From: DATMYQ01 sp035560935 | GTDB taxonomy: Bacteria; Bacillota; Negativicutes; Sporomusales; Sporomusaceae | NCBI GenBank assembly: GCA_035560935.1 | Contig: DATMYQ010000236.1 | Coordinates: forward strand, 1-29,390 | Length of the DNA stretch: 29,390 nucleotides | Reading direction: 5' to 3' | Shown here: positions 1 to 8,761 of the stretch, piece by piece | Layout: each line of letters begins with the position of its first letter | How positions within the stretch are numbered: the first letter of the stretch is position 1 | Program-made: the position numbers and the translations under genes | The notes under the pieces: model-generated | The model's input: the letters and a program-made list of their open reading frames with translations, nothing else | What the model was told of the DNA's origin: nothing | The model's database searches: none

Positions 1-1411
1 GCCCCGCATTGGCCACCTGCTGCTCCACATCCTGAAAGCGCCGGAAAAATTTATTATTACCGGCATTCAAGGCTGTTTCCGGTTCAACGCCTAAAAAGCG
101 TGCCAAATTCACCACGGCAAACAAAACGTCGCCCAACTCGCTTTCCACGTTATCATACCGGGGGTCTGCCGTTCCCGCCTCACGTTCGGCCACAGCTTCC
201 CTAAGTTCACTCAGTTCTTCGGCGACTTTTTCCCAAACCGGTTCAATAGAGTGCCAGTCAAACCCAACCTTAGCCGCTTTTGCCTGCAGTTTAAAAGCCC
301 TCATCAGACTGGGCAGTCCCGGCGGCACACCATCCAATACACTGGCGGGTATCGTTTCTTTTTCCTGTAGTTTGATCGCTTCCCAGTTCACTACGACTTC
401 CGCCGCATCCCGAACACTGATGTCGCCAAAGACGTGAGGATGTCGGCGAATCATCTTCTCAGTAACAACATCAATCACTTCCTGCACGGAGAATTCACCG
501 CTTTCTTCGGCAACGCGGGCATGAAACACGATTTGCAGCAGCAAATCGCCTAATTCTTCACAGAGTTTTTTGCCGTCAGCCAAGTCAATGGCCTCCAGCA
601 CTTCATACACTTCTTCCACTATGTAGCGCCGCAGGCTGGTATGTGTCTGCTCAATATCCCAGACGCAGCCATCCGGTGAACGCAGGCGTGCCATAACATC
701 CACCAGCGGCTGCAGATCAAACCGCTGGCCGCGCACCACCGGCGCCGGCACATATACGCTGGTCAGGTGATCAATCACCGGCAGCCGATCCAGTTGGTAC
801 AACGGCACGGTCAGTAATTCTTCCTCCGGCAGCCCCAGATTCCGGGTAACCGTCACCAGATATTCATCGCCATACCGCTCCATCAACGTCAGTTTGGCAT
901 CAGAAGCCACTGTCCGGCTGTAAACCTGGGTCACAACCAGAGCGGTGGCCAAATCTCCGGGCAGATTATCCAGGTCCGCTGCATCAACCACTGTCAGTCC
1001 ATGGATCGGATCCACCGCCAATCGGGTATACATCACTTCCAAAAAGCTCATTCCCGGTAAAATTTCCAGTAAGACTTGCTGTTCCTGTGCCCTTTCCCGG
1101 ATAAGTTCCACAGTTTTTTCCGCTACCAGCGGGCTACCGGGCACAGCATACACTACGTCACCTACCGCAGCCCGGTCCATCACGGCTGCCGCAATCGTCA
1201 CGTACACTTGCGCAAAGGAAGCCCCACTCTCGTATACTGCGTCAAAACTTTCAAAAGTAATACCCTGCTCCGTCAGACGCTTTACCGTGGGATGGATCGC
1301 CGTTCGCAATAACAAACCGCCAGGACCCGGCGATATCAAACGCTCCCAACTGCCCAGCGTAATCAGGCTGGCATCACCGGGTCCCAATCCTACAATCGTT
1401 ATTTTTCCCAT
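1..1411 (-). CDS. mazG: YabN/MazG-type nucleotide pyrophosphohydrolase fused to a tetrapyrrole-methylase-like domain (3' end outside window)
   Basis: House-cleaning enzyme family: the MazG domain hydrolyses (d)NTPs to monophosphate and pyrophosphate; the role of the N-terminal methylase-like domain is not well established. My translation of the minus strand from 1411 starts MGKITIVGLGPGD, the glycine-rich opening of tetrapyrrole (corrin/porphyrin) methylases, with AVPGSPLVAE further on. The second half holds two MazG cores: EELGDLLLQ preceded by EEVYEVLEAID, and ESELGDVLFAVVNLARF; these acidic residues bind Mg2+. About 470 codons are present; the family runs to about 485, so only a short C-terminus is missing. 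The ATG lies four bases after the flippase stop codon, with GAGAGG about 8 bases upstream, so the two genes are probably translationally coupled. The fusion and position match B. subtilis yabN, downstream of mfd and a flippase gene. Confidence 0.93.
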   Translation of the reverse strand, partial: MGKITIVGLGPGDASLITLGSWERLISPGPGGLLLRTAIHPTVKRLTEQGITFESFDAVYESGASFAQVYVTIAAAVMDRAAVGDVVYAVPGSPLVAEKTVELIRERAQEQQVLLEILPGMSFLEVMYTRLAVDPIHGLTVVDAADLDNLPGDLATALVVTQVYSRTVASDAKLTLMERYGDEYLVTVTRNLGLPEEELLTVPLYQLDRLPVIDHLTSVYVPAPVVRGQRFDLQPLVDVMARLRSPDGCVWDIEQTHTSLRRYIVEEVYEVLEAIDLADGKKLCEELGDLLLQIVFHARVAEESGEFSVQEVIDVVTEKMIRRHPHVFGDISVRDAAEVVVNWEAIKLQEKETIPASVLDGVPPGLPSLMRAFKLQAKAAKVGFDWHSIEPVWEKVAEELSELREAVAEREAGTADPRYDNVESELGDVLFAVVNLARFLGVEPETALNAGNNKFFRRFQDVEQQVANAG

Positions 1412-1415
1412 GCGC

Positions 1416-3017
1416 TTATCCTCTCAGTAACCGTAATTTCCGCAGCAGAGCAGCCAGTTGGGTCCCGACCTTCGGTATTTGTTCAATATCCCGTGCTTCC
1501 ACGCCGCCTACCAACAAAATGACGATGGCAAATACACCACCGCCGGCCAGGATGGCAATCAGCGTGGCCAAGTTGTTCTGGTGGATCATACCCATCATGC
1601 CGTTATACGTAAACAAGGCGACTCCGCCCATTACCGCTGCCGCTGCTGCTGTTTTCAAAATATCCTTGGTGTCCAGAGTATAGCCGATGTAGCGATAAAT
1701 AAAAAACAGGTTCAATAAGGCCGCCACCCCGAAATCCGCCACCGATGCCCAGGCCGCGCCTTTGATCCCTAATTCGGGTATGGCCGTCAATATCCAGCTT
1801 AAAATAATTTTCACCACTGCGGAAATCCCCATGTTAATCACCGGAATGGCTGTATACCCCAATCCTTGGAGAACTCCGGTGGTTACCTGATGAATACCCA
1901 GCAGGAAAATGCCCACGGCCATGATGGCGATAGAGACGCCGGCCTCCGGTGTACCGTACAGCATCTGCGAAATAGGTGTGGCCAAAAGCCACATCCCCAC
2001 GAAACTGGGAATGGTGATCAGGTTAGAAATACGCATGGCCGTTGAAGTGCGGCGGTAAATCCCTTGTTTGTCGCCCAGCGTATATGCCTCGGAAACGGCC
2101 GGTACTAAACTGGCCGCCAGCGAAGCGGTCAAAATTGTGGCCATGTTCACCAATGGCACCGCCATTCCGGTCAAATAACCAAACAAGGCCGTAGCCTGTT
2201 CCACTGTGTGGCCGGCCACTTCCAGACGGGCCGGCACAATCAGCAAATCGATGCTGGAAACCACCGGCAACATAATATTCGCCAGCGAAACCGGCAACGC
2301 CAGTTTCACGATCCGGCGGATAATGCTGACGCCGGACTCCTGCTGCAATGTCGGCTGATTTTCCATGTCTTTCTTCAGCCCCGGACGATGCCGCCAGTAA
2401 AAATAAACCAACACCAGCAAGCCGGCCATAGCGCCGGGAGCGGCGCCGAAACTGGCACCGGCAGCAGCCCAGTCCAGACCCCGCGGCAGTAAGATATAAG
2501 CCAGCGCTACCATCGTGATGACTCGCAGCAATTGTTCAAAAATCTGCGAAACCGCTGTAGGCGCCATCATCTGCCAGCCCTGGAAATATCCCCGGAAGCT
2601 GGACAGCACCGTAACAAAAAAGATCGCCGGCGCCAACGCCACAATAGCCAAATAAGCCCGTGCGTCCCGGACAAAATGTTGTTCAATCAGCCAGCCAGCA
2701 CCATAGTACAAAAGAAAAGTGAAGACAATCCCGGTGGCGGCCAACACTGCCAAGGAAATCCTAAAGACCCGGTTAGCCCCCCGATAATCCCGTAAGGCAA
2801 TTTTTTCCGCCACAATGATGGAAATAGCCACCGGAATACCCGCCGAAGATATGCTAAGTGCCAAAAGATAAATGGGATACGCCATCTGATACAGACCAAT
2901 GCCTTCACCGCCTAGCAGCCGGGAAAGCAGAATGCGGTTAACGGAACCAATGACCTTGACCACCATGCCGGCAACGGTCAGGATCAAAGCGCCCTTTAAA
3001 AAGCTGTCTTTACTCAA
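1416..3017 (-). CDS. spoVB: SpoVB/YabM family polysaccharide (lipid-linked) flippase
   Basis: Integral membrane protein of the MOP superfamily (MviN/Wzx/SpoVB branch), expected to flip lipid-linked glycans and linked in sporulators to spore cortex assembly. The 533 residues are almost wholly hydrophobic segments joined by short charged loops, consistent with about 14 membrane helices. The opening KGALILTVAGMVVKVIGSVNR and the following LLGGEGIGLYQ are typical of the family's first helix and loop. Translation starts at a TTG (3017) with AGAGGAAGG about 8 bases upstream; no ATG is better placed. It lies between mfd and yabN, where B. subtilis has spoVT and yabM; there is no spoVT here. Orthology to spoVB rather than yabM cannot be settled from this window, so the symbol follows common usage. 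Confidence 0.9.
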   Translation of the reverse strand: MSKDSFLKGALILTVAGMVVKVIGSVNRILLSRLLGGEGIGLYQMAYPIYLLALSISSAGIPVAISIIVAEKIALRDYRGANRVFRISLAVLAATGIVFTFLLYYGAGWLIEQHFVRDARAYLAIVALAPAIFFVTVLSSFRGYFQGWQMMAPTAVSQIFEQLLRVITMVALAYILLPRGLDWAAAGASFGAAPGAMAGLLVLVYFYWRHRPGLKKDMENQPTLQQESGVSIIRRIVKLALPVSLANIMLPVVSSIDLLIVPARLEVAGHTVEQATALFGYLTGMAVPLVNMATILTASLAASLVPAVSEAYTLGDKQGIYRRTSTAMRISNLITIPSFVGMWLLATPISQMLYGTPEAGVSIAIMAVGIFLLGIHQVTTGVLQGLGYTAIPVINMGISAVVKIILSWILTAIPELGIKGAAWASVADFGVAALLNLFFIYRYIGYTLDTKDILKTAAAAAVMGGVALFTYNGMMGMIHQNNLATLIAILAGGGVFAIVILLVGGVEARDIEQIPKVGTQLAALLRKLRLLRG

Positions 3018-3093
3018 AACGAGACCTTCCTCTCTATGACATAAGCCCGGAACACACCGACGTTTTGCCGTTGTATCCGTCGCGCTGTTTTAT

Positions 3094-3102
3094 ATTATAA
3101 CA
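3094..3102 (-). promoter_or_regulatory. Extended -10 promoter upstream of the flippase gene
   Basis: On the minus strand the spacer between mfd and the flippase gene reads TGTTATAAT, a perfect TATAAT with the TGn extension of sigma-A promoters. A -35 at 17 bases is poor (TTTAAT-like), as is usual with extended -10 elements. It would give a leader of about 70 bases, so spoVB-mazG may be transcribed separately from mfd as well as by read-through. Confidence 0.55.
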
Positions 3103-3125
3103 AAATCTCGCAAGCAATTAAATGG

Positions 3126-6100
3126 TTATATCTCCGGTTCCGGCGCTGTTCGTGTGGCCAACGCTTTTAGTATTTTCAGCAAACAGTCAAATAGCGGTTG
3201 ATTCAGGCGGGTTGTAATCAAGCGGATGGTCTGCGGGGAACCCGGTAAAAAGCTTAGTTTTCCCGGGTAGAGATTTCTGGCCGCCGCCAGACCTTCCGGT
3301 GCCACATCAGGCCGGTCGCTGAAAACAATTTCCACCCGGTTGTTTTTCTCACTGATGCTCTTGACACCCAATCCACGTGCCCAGTTTTTAATCCGGGCCA
3401 CCATCAGTAAGTTTGCCACCGGCAGCGGCGGATCCCCAAAACGGTCAACCATTTCGTCGGTGAGTTCCTGAATATGTTCTTCATTGCGAATGGCGGCAAT
3501 ACGTTGATACAGTTCAATTTTGTGCATGGCATCGCCAATATAGTCACCGCTCAGATACGCGTCCGCATTAAATTCCAGCACCGGTTCCGCCGGCGGTTCC
3601 ACGTAAGTTCCCTGTTTCAGTTCCTGCACCGCTTCATCCAGCAAACGGCAGTACATTTCAAAACCTACCGTAACGATATGGCCGTGTTGTTCCCGTCCCA
3701 GTAAATTTCCTGCCCCCCGGATTTCCAGGTCCCTCATCGCAATTTTAAACCCTGATCCCAGTTCCGCAAATTCTTTAATCGCCTGCAACCGTTTTTCCGC
3801 CACCTCGCTCAACGCTTTGTCACGGCGATAGGTGCAATAGGCATAGGCCAGCCGGTGCGACCGCCCTACCCGTCCCCGCATCTGGTACAATTGTGACAGG
3901 CCGAAGCGATCCGCATCATAAATGATAATTGTATTCGCATTGGCCACATCCAGACCATTTTCAATAATGCTGGTGCAAAGAAGCACATCGTCTTCACCTT
4001 CATAAAAATCAAGCATCACCTGCTCTAACAATTCTTCGGGCATTTGTCCGTGTGCCGTTTTGATTGAAGCCTCCGGCAACATCTCACTGAGCTGGCGATG
4101 CACCTTATCAATCGTTTGCACCCGGTTATACACGAAATATACCTGACCGCCCCGCTTCAATTCCCGTTCAATCGCTTCCTGGATTACCTCTTCATGATAT
4201 TCCACTACATATGTCTGCGTGGGAAACCGGTCTTCCGGCGGCGTTTCGATAATGCTCATATCGCGGGCGCCCGCCAGAGACATATGCAACGTCCGCGGAA
4301 TCGGCGTTGCGCTCAGCGTCAGTACGTCCAGATTGGCTTTCCATTTTTTCAGCCGTTCCTTCTGGGCAACTCCGAACCGTTGCTCTTCGTCCACCACCAG
4401 CAGCCCCAGATCTTTAAAGGTAACATCCGTCTGCAATAAACGATGGGTTCCAATCAACACATCCACTCGTCCGGTTGCCACTTTGGCCAGCGTCGCCTTT
4501 TGCTCCCGGGCGCTGCGAAAACGGCTGATTACGTCCACCGTAGGGCCAAAACCGGCAAAACGATTGGTAAACGTCTGAAAATGCTGTTGTGCCAAAACTG
4601 TAGTCGGCACCAGTACCGCCACCTGTTTACCGTTCATCACCGCTTTAAAGGCCGCCCGGATGGCCACTTCCGTTTTTCCAAATCCCACATCACCGCAAAG
4701 CAGACGATCCATCGGTTGCGGGCGCTCCATGTCGGCCTTGACCTCATTGATCGCACTCAGCTGATCCGGCGTTTCCTCAAATGCAAATGCATCCTCAAAC
4801 TCCCGTTGCCAGGTAGTATCCGGATCAAACGCAAAACCTGACTGCACTTGGCGTTCCGCATACAGGGCCAATAATTCCTTGGCCAAATCCGCTACCGCCA
4901 CCTTAGCCCGTGTTTTCGCCTTAAGCCAGTCACTGCCCCCCATTTTACTGAGCCGGGGAGCTTCCCCTTCGGAGCCGATATATTTTTGCAACAGTTGTAC
5001 CTGATCGGTAGGTACATACAGTTTGTCATCACCGGCATAGCGGATATGCAGATAATCTTTATGCACTCCGCCGACATCCAGAGTTTCCACGCCCACATAT
5101 TTACCAATACCGTGACTGACATGAACCACATAATCGCCGACATTAATATCGCGAAAGTAGGCAATCTGCTGATCTTTGGAGGTCCGGGAACGGCGCTTCT
5201 TTTTCTGGCGCCCCATAATGTCCAGTTCCGTCACAACGGCCAGCCGCGCTGTCGGCAGTTCCAGCCCCGCGCTTAAAATACCGACGGTGATCATGGCCAT
5301 CCCTGGTACTAACGCCGGCTCACCCGATGCCAACGCCACGTTTACGCCTTCTTCTGCCAGAGTTTCCCTTAGTGATGCCGCTTTTTCCGCTGACGACATC
5401 AGCACCAGAACCTGGTATTTTTTATCCTGCCAGCCTTGCAGCTCTGTCACCACCAAATCCATCTGACGATGGAACGGCGCCACGCCTTTTGCCGTCAGGC
5501 TGATAATCTCCTCCGGTTCCCAATGGGGAATCTTCTGCAGCAATAACGAGACACAAAACGCATGATATTCCTGGGATGCCTGTACCAGCTCCTGCCAGCC
5601 AAACACCCGCCGCTTCCATTCCGGGTTTTCTTTATTTAATTTATTCATTTGTTCCCGGATCCGGGCCGGTTCATCCCAGACCACCGCACCACCGACCGGT
5701 AAATAAGACAAAAACGGTACCAGCGTGCCACTGTGTTCCGGCTCAGCCAACGGCATCACGTCCGCCTGTTCCACTTCCCGGATAGAGCGCTGGGTTCCGG
5801 CATCAAATTCCCGTAATGAATCAATTTCATCACCAAACAATTCCAACCGCAAAGGGGCGCTCTGGTTGACCGCAAATAAATCAATAATACCGCCGCGCAC
5901 ACTAAACTGCCCCACACCATCCACCTGGTCCACCCGCTCGTATCCATAACGGACCAACGCGGCAACCAGCGAGTCGCGTTGAATGCTTGCGCCCCGAACT
6001 AAGTTTAAACGGCTGTTCAAAAAATCTTGCCGAGGAATCACTTTTTGTATCGCGGCTTCAGTAGTCGTCAATACAATCAATGATTCCCCCCGGGCAATCC

Positions 6101-6437
6101 GGCCCAGCACATCCATGCGTCGGGCCGCCAATTCAATGCTCTTGGCGGCCACCGTAAAGGTTACAATATCCAGCGCCGGCAATTCCACCACCGCCACACC
6201 CGGCAATAGCGTCGTTACATCGGATCGCAACTGTTCCAGTCCATCCTGATATGCCGTAACCACAATCATTGTGCGCGGACGTTTTCGATACGTTGCCGCC
6301 AACAGCAAATGTTTCTGTGAACCGGTCACGCCATAAATTACACTGTGCTTTTTGAGGGCACCACATACATTCAGTACATCCTGAAACGACGGATCCGCCG
6401 CTGCCGCATCAAAAAGGGAATCCCATGTCTTCATCAT
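3126..6437 (-). CDS. mfd: Transcription-repair coupling factor Mfd
   Basis: ATP-dependent translocase that removes RNA polymerase stalled at DNA lesions and recruits UvrA for nucleotide excision repair. The 1103 residues show the full domain order. The UvrB-like N-terminal region includes GSQKHLLLAATYRKR. The RNA polymerase interaction domain lies near residues 430-510 (DYVVHVSHGIGKYVG). The RecG-like helicase has Walker A GDVGFGKT ending at K588-T589 and DEEQ at 683-686. The TRG motif region follows (MRGRVGRSHRLAYAY), then the C-terminal domain that binds UvrA. Two consecutive ATG codons (6437 and 6434) follow AAGGCGGACA, and either could start translation. The gene has a strong sigma-A promoter and a structured leader of about 115 bases. 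I see nothing missing or broken. Confidence 0.98.
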   Translation of the reverse strand: MMKTWDSLFDAAAADPSFQDVLNVCGALKKHSVIYGVTGSQKHLLLAATYRKRPRTMIVVTAYQDGLEQLRSDVTTLLPGVAVVELPALDIVTFTVAAKSIELAARRMDVLGRIARGESLIVLTTTEAAIQKVIPRQDFLNSRLNLVRGASIQRDSLVAALVRYGYERVDQVDGVGQFSVRGGIIDLFAVNQSAPLRLELFGDEIDSLREFDAGTQRSIREVEQADVMPLAEPEHSGTLVPFLSYLPVGGAVVWDEPARIREQMNKLNKENPEWKRRVFGWQELVQASQEYHAFCVSLLLQKIPHWEPEEIISLTAKGVAPFHRQMDLVVTELQGWQDKKYQVLVLMSSAEKAASLRETLAEEGVNVALASGEPALVPGMAMITVGILSAGLELPTARLAVVTELDIMGRQKKKRRSRTSKDQQIAYFRDINVGDYVVHVSHGIGKYVGVETLDVGGVHKDYLHIRYAGDDKLYVPTDQVQLLQKYIGSEGEAPRLSKMGGSDWLKAKTRAKVAVADLAKELLALYAERQVQSGFAFDPDTTWQREFEDAFAFEETPDQLSAINEVKADMERPQPMDRLLCGDVGFGKTEVAIRAAFKAVMNGKQVAVLVPTTVLAQQHFQTFTNRFAGFGPTVDVISRFRSAREQKATLAKVATGRVDVLIGTHRLLQTDVTFKDLGLLVVDEEQRFGVAQKERLKKWKANLDVLTLSATPIPRTLHMSLAGARDMSIIETPPEDRFPTQTYVVEYHEEVIQEAIERELKRGGQVYFVYNRVQTIDKVHRQLSEMLPEASIKTAHGQMPEELLEQVMLDFYEGEDDVLLCTSIIENGLDVANANTIIIYDADRFGLSQLYQMRGRVGRSHRLAYAYCTYRRDKALSEVAEKRLQAIKEFAELGSGFKIAMRDLEIRGAGNLLGREQHGHIVTVGFEMYCRLLDEAVQELKQGTYVEPPAEPVLEFNADAYLSGDYIGDAMHKIELYQRIAAIRNEEHIQELTDEMVDRFGDPPLPVANLLMVARIKNWARGLGVKSISEKNNRVEIVFSDRPDVAPEGLAAARNLYPGKLSFLPGSPQTIRLITTRLNQPLFDCLLKILKALATRTAPEPEI

Positions 6438-6552
6438 TGTCCGCCTTACCTTACTTTTCCCATTTATTGCACACTAACGGGGCTTTGGCCTATCGCCAAA
6501 GCCTGTCACGGGATACCAAACTCCCGTCGGCATCTCCTGCAGGTATTTAACC
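6438..6552 (-). promoter_or_regulatory. Structured 5' leader of mfd with two adjacent inverted repeats
   Basis: Between the predicted transcription start (about 6553) and the mfd ATG lie two short inverted repeats. One is ACGGGA/TCCCGT around 6508-6527 with an 8-base loop. The other is GGCTTTGGC/GCCAAAGCC at 6481-6503, a perfect 9-bp stem with a 5-base loop. Neither is followed by a T-run on the minus strand, so this is not a standard terminator. A leader hairpin affecting translation or mRNA stability is possible but unproven. I recognise no known riboswitch here. Confidence 0.4.
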
Positions 6553-6559
6553 GATTTTA

Positions 6560-6588
6560 ATTATAGCCCTCCCACCTTGCTCCGTCAA
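6560..6588 (-). promoter_or_regulatory. Sigma-A promoter of mfd
   Basis: Minus strand: -35 TTGACG (6588-6583), a 17-base spacer, and -10 TATAAT (6565-6560), which is close to consensus. The predicted start is near 6553. Confidence 0.8.
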
Positions 6589-6652
6589 GCAACACACCGG
6601 CAGTTATTCGCCGAGAAAATTTCAAGAAAGTTGCCGGATAGAAAAATGGAAA

Positions 6653-6682
6653 AGAGGAAATAGTCAGCTCGGCAGCGAATAA
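6653..6682 (+). promoter_or_regulatory. Sigma-H-type promoter of the 5'-nucleotidase gene
   Basis: Plus strand: AGAGGAAAT (6653-6661), N12, AGCGAATAA (6674-6682). This meets every defined position of the B. subtilis sigma-H consensus RnAGGAwWW-N11/12-RnnGAATww. The start would fall near 6689, giving a leader of about 77 bases. I see no good sigma-A promoter in the same spacer for this strand. Confidence 0.75.
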
Positions 6683-6716
6683 TGTACTTTTGTTAGCGAA
6701 ATCACAATAATGAGTT

Positions 6717-6743
6717 CGTGCCGTTTCCATCGCTTTCGGCACG
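6717..6743 (+). other. Leader hairpin upstream of the 5'-nucleotidase
   Basis: CGTGCCG (6717-6723) and CGGCACG (6737-6743) form a perfect 7-bp stem with a 13-base loop, ending 10 bases before the AGGAGGG ribosome binding site. There is no T-run. It could modulate translation or be incidental. Confidence 0.35.
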
Positions 6744-6765
6744 CCAATTAACAGGAGGGATTCTT

Positions 6766-8625
6766 TTGCGTAAATATTACCGCCGGTCGTTGTTGAGCCT
6801 GATCCTAGCACTGATTTTTGTCACCGTTCAGGGACTGGCAACGGTCGGTCTGGCGGCCAAAACTCCAAAACCACCAAAGCCTAAAGTAACTTCAGCCAAA
6901 TTAACGATTCTGGCTACCTCTGATGTGCACGGTCACATACTTCCCTGGAATTATCTGATCCCCAAAGTGGAAAACATCGGTTTATCCAAAGCTTATTCTA
7001 TTATTCAGAAAGAACGGGCGCTTAACCCCTACAATATTGTAGTGGACGCTGGCGATTTCCTGCAAGGTTCGCCGCTGGACTCCTATTACTCGAAAGAGAC
7101 GAACTGGTCCAATAACATCCATCCCATGATACAAATGTACAATTATATGAGTTATGACGCTGTCGTTCTCGGTAACCACGAATTCAACTATGGGAAGACC
7201 TTCCTGGGCAAAGTCATTGCCGGAGCCAACTTCCCGGTTCTGTCAGCCAATACTTACGATTTGAAATCCGGCAAAGTCTGGGCTCCCGTAAAACCGTACA
7301 CAATCAAAGAAGTGGAAATTGTTCAGGACAAAGCCAAAGCGAAAGTTAAAGTTGCTATCATTGGCGTCACCACGCCGGCCATTCCCAACTGGGAAAACGC
7401 CCAAAACTACGCCGGTTTAGAGTTTCATGACCAGGTTGATGCAACGCGCCGCTTAGTGACCCAGTTGCGCAAGCAAGTGGACGTAATTCTTATCGTCACT
7501 CACTCCGGCGTCGAAATTGACGGCCAGGAATCCTTCCTTAATGAAAATCAGGCTGCGGCTATCGCCCGTGCCTGCCCGGAAGCCACACTGATCGTCAGTG
7601 GCCATAAGCACGCCGTAATTGATAACAGCAATGCGATCAAGGATGGTAACCGCCAGGTCGTGTATGACCGTGGCATTATTGCCGGTGTTCCCGTGATGTC
7701 TCCCGGCCGTTGGGCCACCCATGTGAGTCGGGCGGAAATTTATCTGGAGCGCCCCACGGGCAAAGGCCCCTGGATGGTTCGTGAAGTATCCACCGCCAAT
7801 CTCCCTGTCGCCGACGCTCCGGAAGACAAGCGTCTGAGCGACCTGGCCTGGCCGTATCAGGATACTACTTTGCAATATCTGAACACGCAAATTGGTAACT
7901 CCACCGGTCTTTTCTCGGCCACGGATGCCAATCTGAAGGATACGCCGATTATTGATCTGGTAAACGACGTACAGCGCTACTATGGTAAAGCGCAACTGGC
8001 CTCGGCCGCCATGTTCAACAGCAAAGCCGTCATCAAGCCCGGCGTGGTAAAGTTGCAGGATATCTACTCCCTGTATACGTTTGAAAATTACTTATACACG
8101 ATTCGGGTAAGCGGCTCCCAACTCCGTCAATATCTTGAACATGCTGCCCGCTATTACAAACAATACTCTCCCGATAGCCCCATCATCGGTACCAATGGCG
8201 CTGATGGTTCCATTGCCGATTATAATTACGATATGGTTCAAGGGGTCAATTATACTGTTGACATCACCCTGCCGACCGGCAGCCGCATCAAAGACCTTAC
8301 TTACCAGGGCACACCGGTTCAGGACAATGACAGTTTCACCCTAGCATTAAATAATTACCGTTACAACGGAGGCGGCGGTTATATGGCCGCCATGGGTTTC
8401 AGCACTACCACGCCTGCCCAGGTGCTGTTCGACTCCCAAAAAGCGTATGGTGACGGCGGTCAAATCCGGGATTTGATTGCCCGGTATGTTCAGGAAAAAG
8501 GATCGATCAGTCCCGCCGCGGATAGCCATTGGACTCTGTTTACCGGCAAAACTCCCGTCGTTCCGGAAAACATCAATGACGGCGTCGTCAGCCCGGCAGA
8601 CAACGCGACCGACGACAATCAGTAA
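6766..8625 (+). CDS. Secreted 5'-nucleotidase / 2',3'-cyclic-nucleotide 2'-phosphodiesterase (UshA/CpdB family)
   Basis: Extracytoplasmic metallophosphoesterase that dephosphorylates nucleotides or cyclic nucleotides for phosphate and nucleoside scavenging. The N-terminal calcineurin-like domain shows the two-metal motifs ATSDVHGH, DAGDFLQGSP, GNHEFNYG, and later THSG and SGHKH. The C-terminal substrate domain shows NGG-type motifs (NYRYNGGGGY, SLYTFENYLYTIRVSG). I place the start at TTG 6766 because AGGAGGG lies 6 bases upstream and the protein then opens MRKYYRRSLLSLILALIF, a classical signal peptide ending near LAA; in-frame starts further up lack a binding site. The product is 619 residues. 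No cell-wall anchor or S-layer repeat is visible, so it is probably released or loosely held. It is expressed alone, apparently from a sigma-H promoter. Precise substrate specificity is not readable from the sequence. Confidence 0.93.
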   Translation: MRKYYRRSLLSLILALIFVTVQGLATVGLAAKTPKPPKPKVTSAKLTILATSDVHGHILPWNYLIPKVENIGLSKAYSIIQKERALNPYNIVVDAGDFLQGSPLDSYYSKETNWSNNIHPMIQMYNYMSYDAVVLGNHEFNYGKTFLGKVIAGANFPVLSANTYDLKSGKVWAPVKPYTIKEVEIVQDKAKAKVKVAIIGVTTPAIPNWENAQNYAGLEFHDQVDATRRLVTQLRKQVDVILIVTHSGVEIDGQESFLNENQAAAIARACPEATLIVSGHKHAVIDNSNAIKDGNRQVVYDRGIIAGVPVMSPGRWATHVSRAEIYLERPTGKGPWMVREVSTANLPVADAPEDKRLSDLAWPYQDTTLQYLNTQIGNSTGLFSATDANLKDTPIIDLVNDVQRYYGKAQLASAAMFNSKAVIKPGVVKLQDIYSLYTFENYLYTIRVSGSQLRQYLEHAARYYKQYSPDSPIIGTNGADGSIADYNYDMVQGVNYTVDITLPTGSRIKDLTYQGTPVQDNDSFTLALNNYRYNGGGGYMAAMGFSTTTPAQVLFDSQKAYGDGGQIRDLIARYVQEKGSISPAADSHWTLFTGKTPVVPENINDGVVSPADNATDDNQ

Positions 8626-8691
8626 ACAGGAACCGGTCACGCAGAAGCAGCGTGTAACGGAGCACTGAGCGCCTTTTAGACGCCATAGTTT

Positions 8692-8737
8692 AAAAAGCAG
8701 GAGCTGATACGGAATCCCGTACCAGCTCCTGCTTTTT
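8692..8737. terminator. Bidirectional terminator between the 5'-nucleotidase and glpX
   Basis: GCAGGAGCTG pairs with CAGCTCCTGC, and an inner TACGG pairs with CCGTA. The stem is flanked by A5 on the left and T5 on the right, so it can end transcription from either side of this convergent pair. Confidence 0.92.
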
Positions 8738-8761
8738 ATTATTTTATGCTATACAATCGCC

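Noticed and set aside
3018..3125. A spoVT remnant between mfd and the flippase gene, as expected from Bacillus gene order
   Set aside because: The 108-base spacer shows no AbrB-like coding remains, only a promoter.
6475..6533. A possible 19-residue leader peptide upstream of mfd, starting MPTGVWYP
   Set aside because: The GGAG stands immediately next to the ATG, leaving no spacing for ribosome binding.
6517..6540. GCAGGA followed 17 bases later by GGTAT in the mfd leader, resembling the sigma-H sites
   Set aside because: The -10 core is wrong (GGTA instead of GAAT) and the site lies downstream of a near-consensus sigma-A promoter.
6605..6640. A GGCGAATAA on the minus strand upstream of the mfd promoter
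   Set aside because: There is no AGGA core at the required distance, so it is not a sigma-H promoter.
6689..6765. Riboswitch in the 5'-nucleotidase leader
   Set aside because: A single 7-bp stem without the conserved cores of any class I know, such as cyclic-di-GMP or mini-ykkC.
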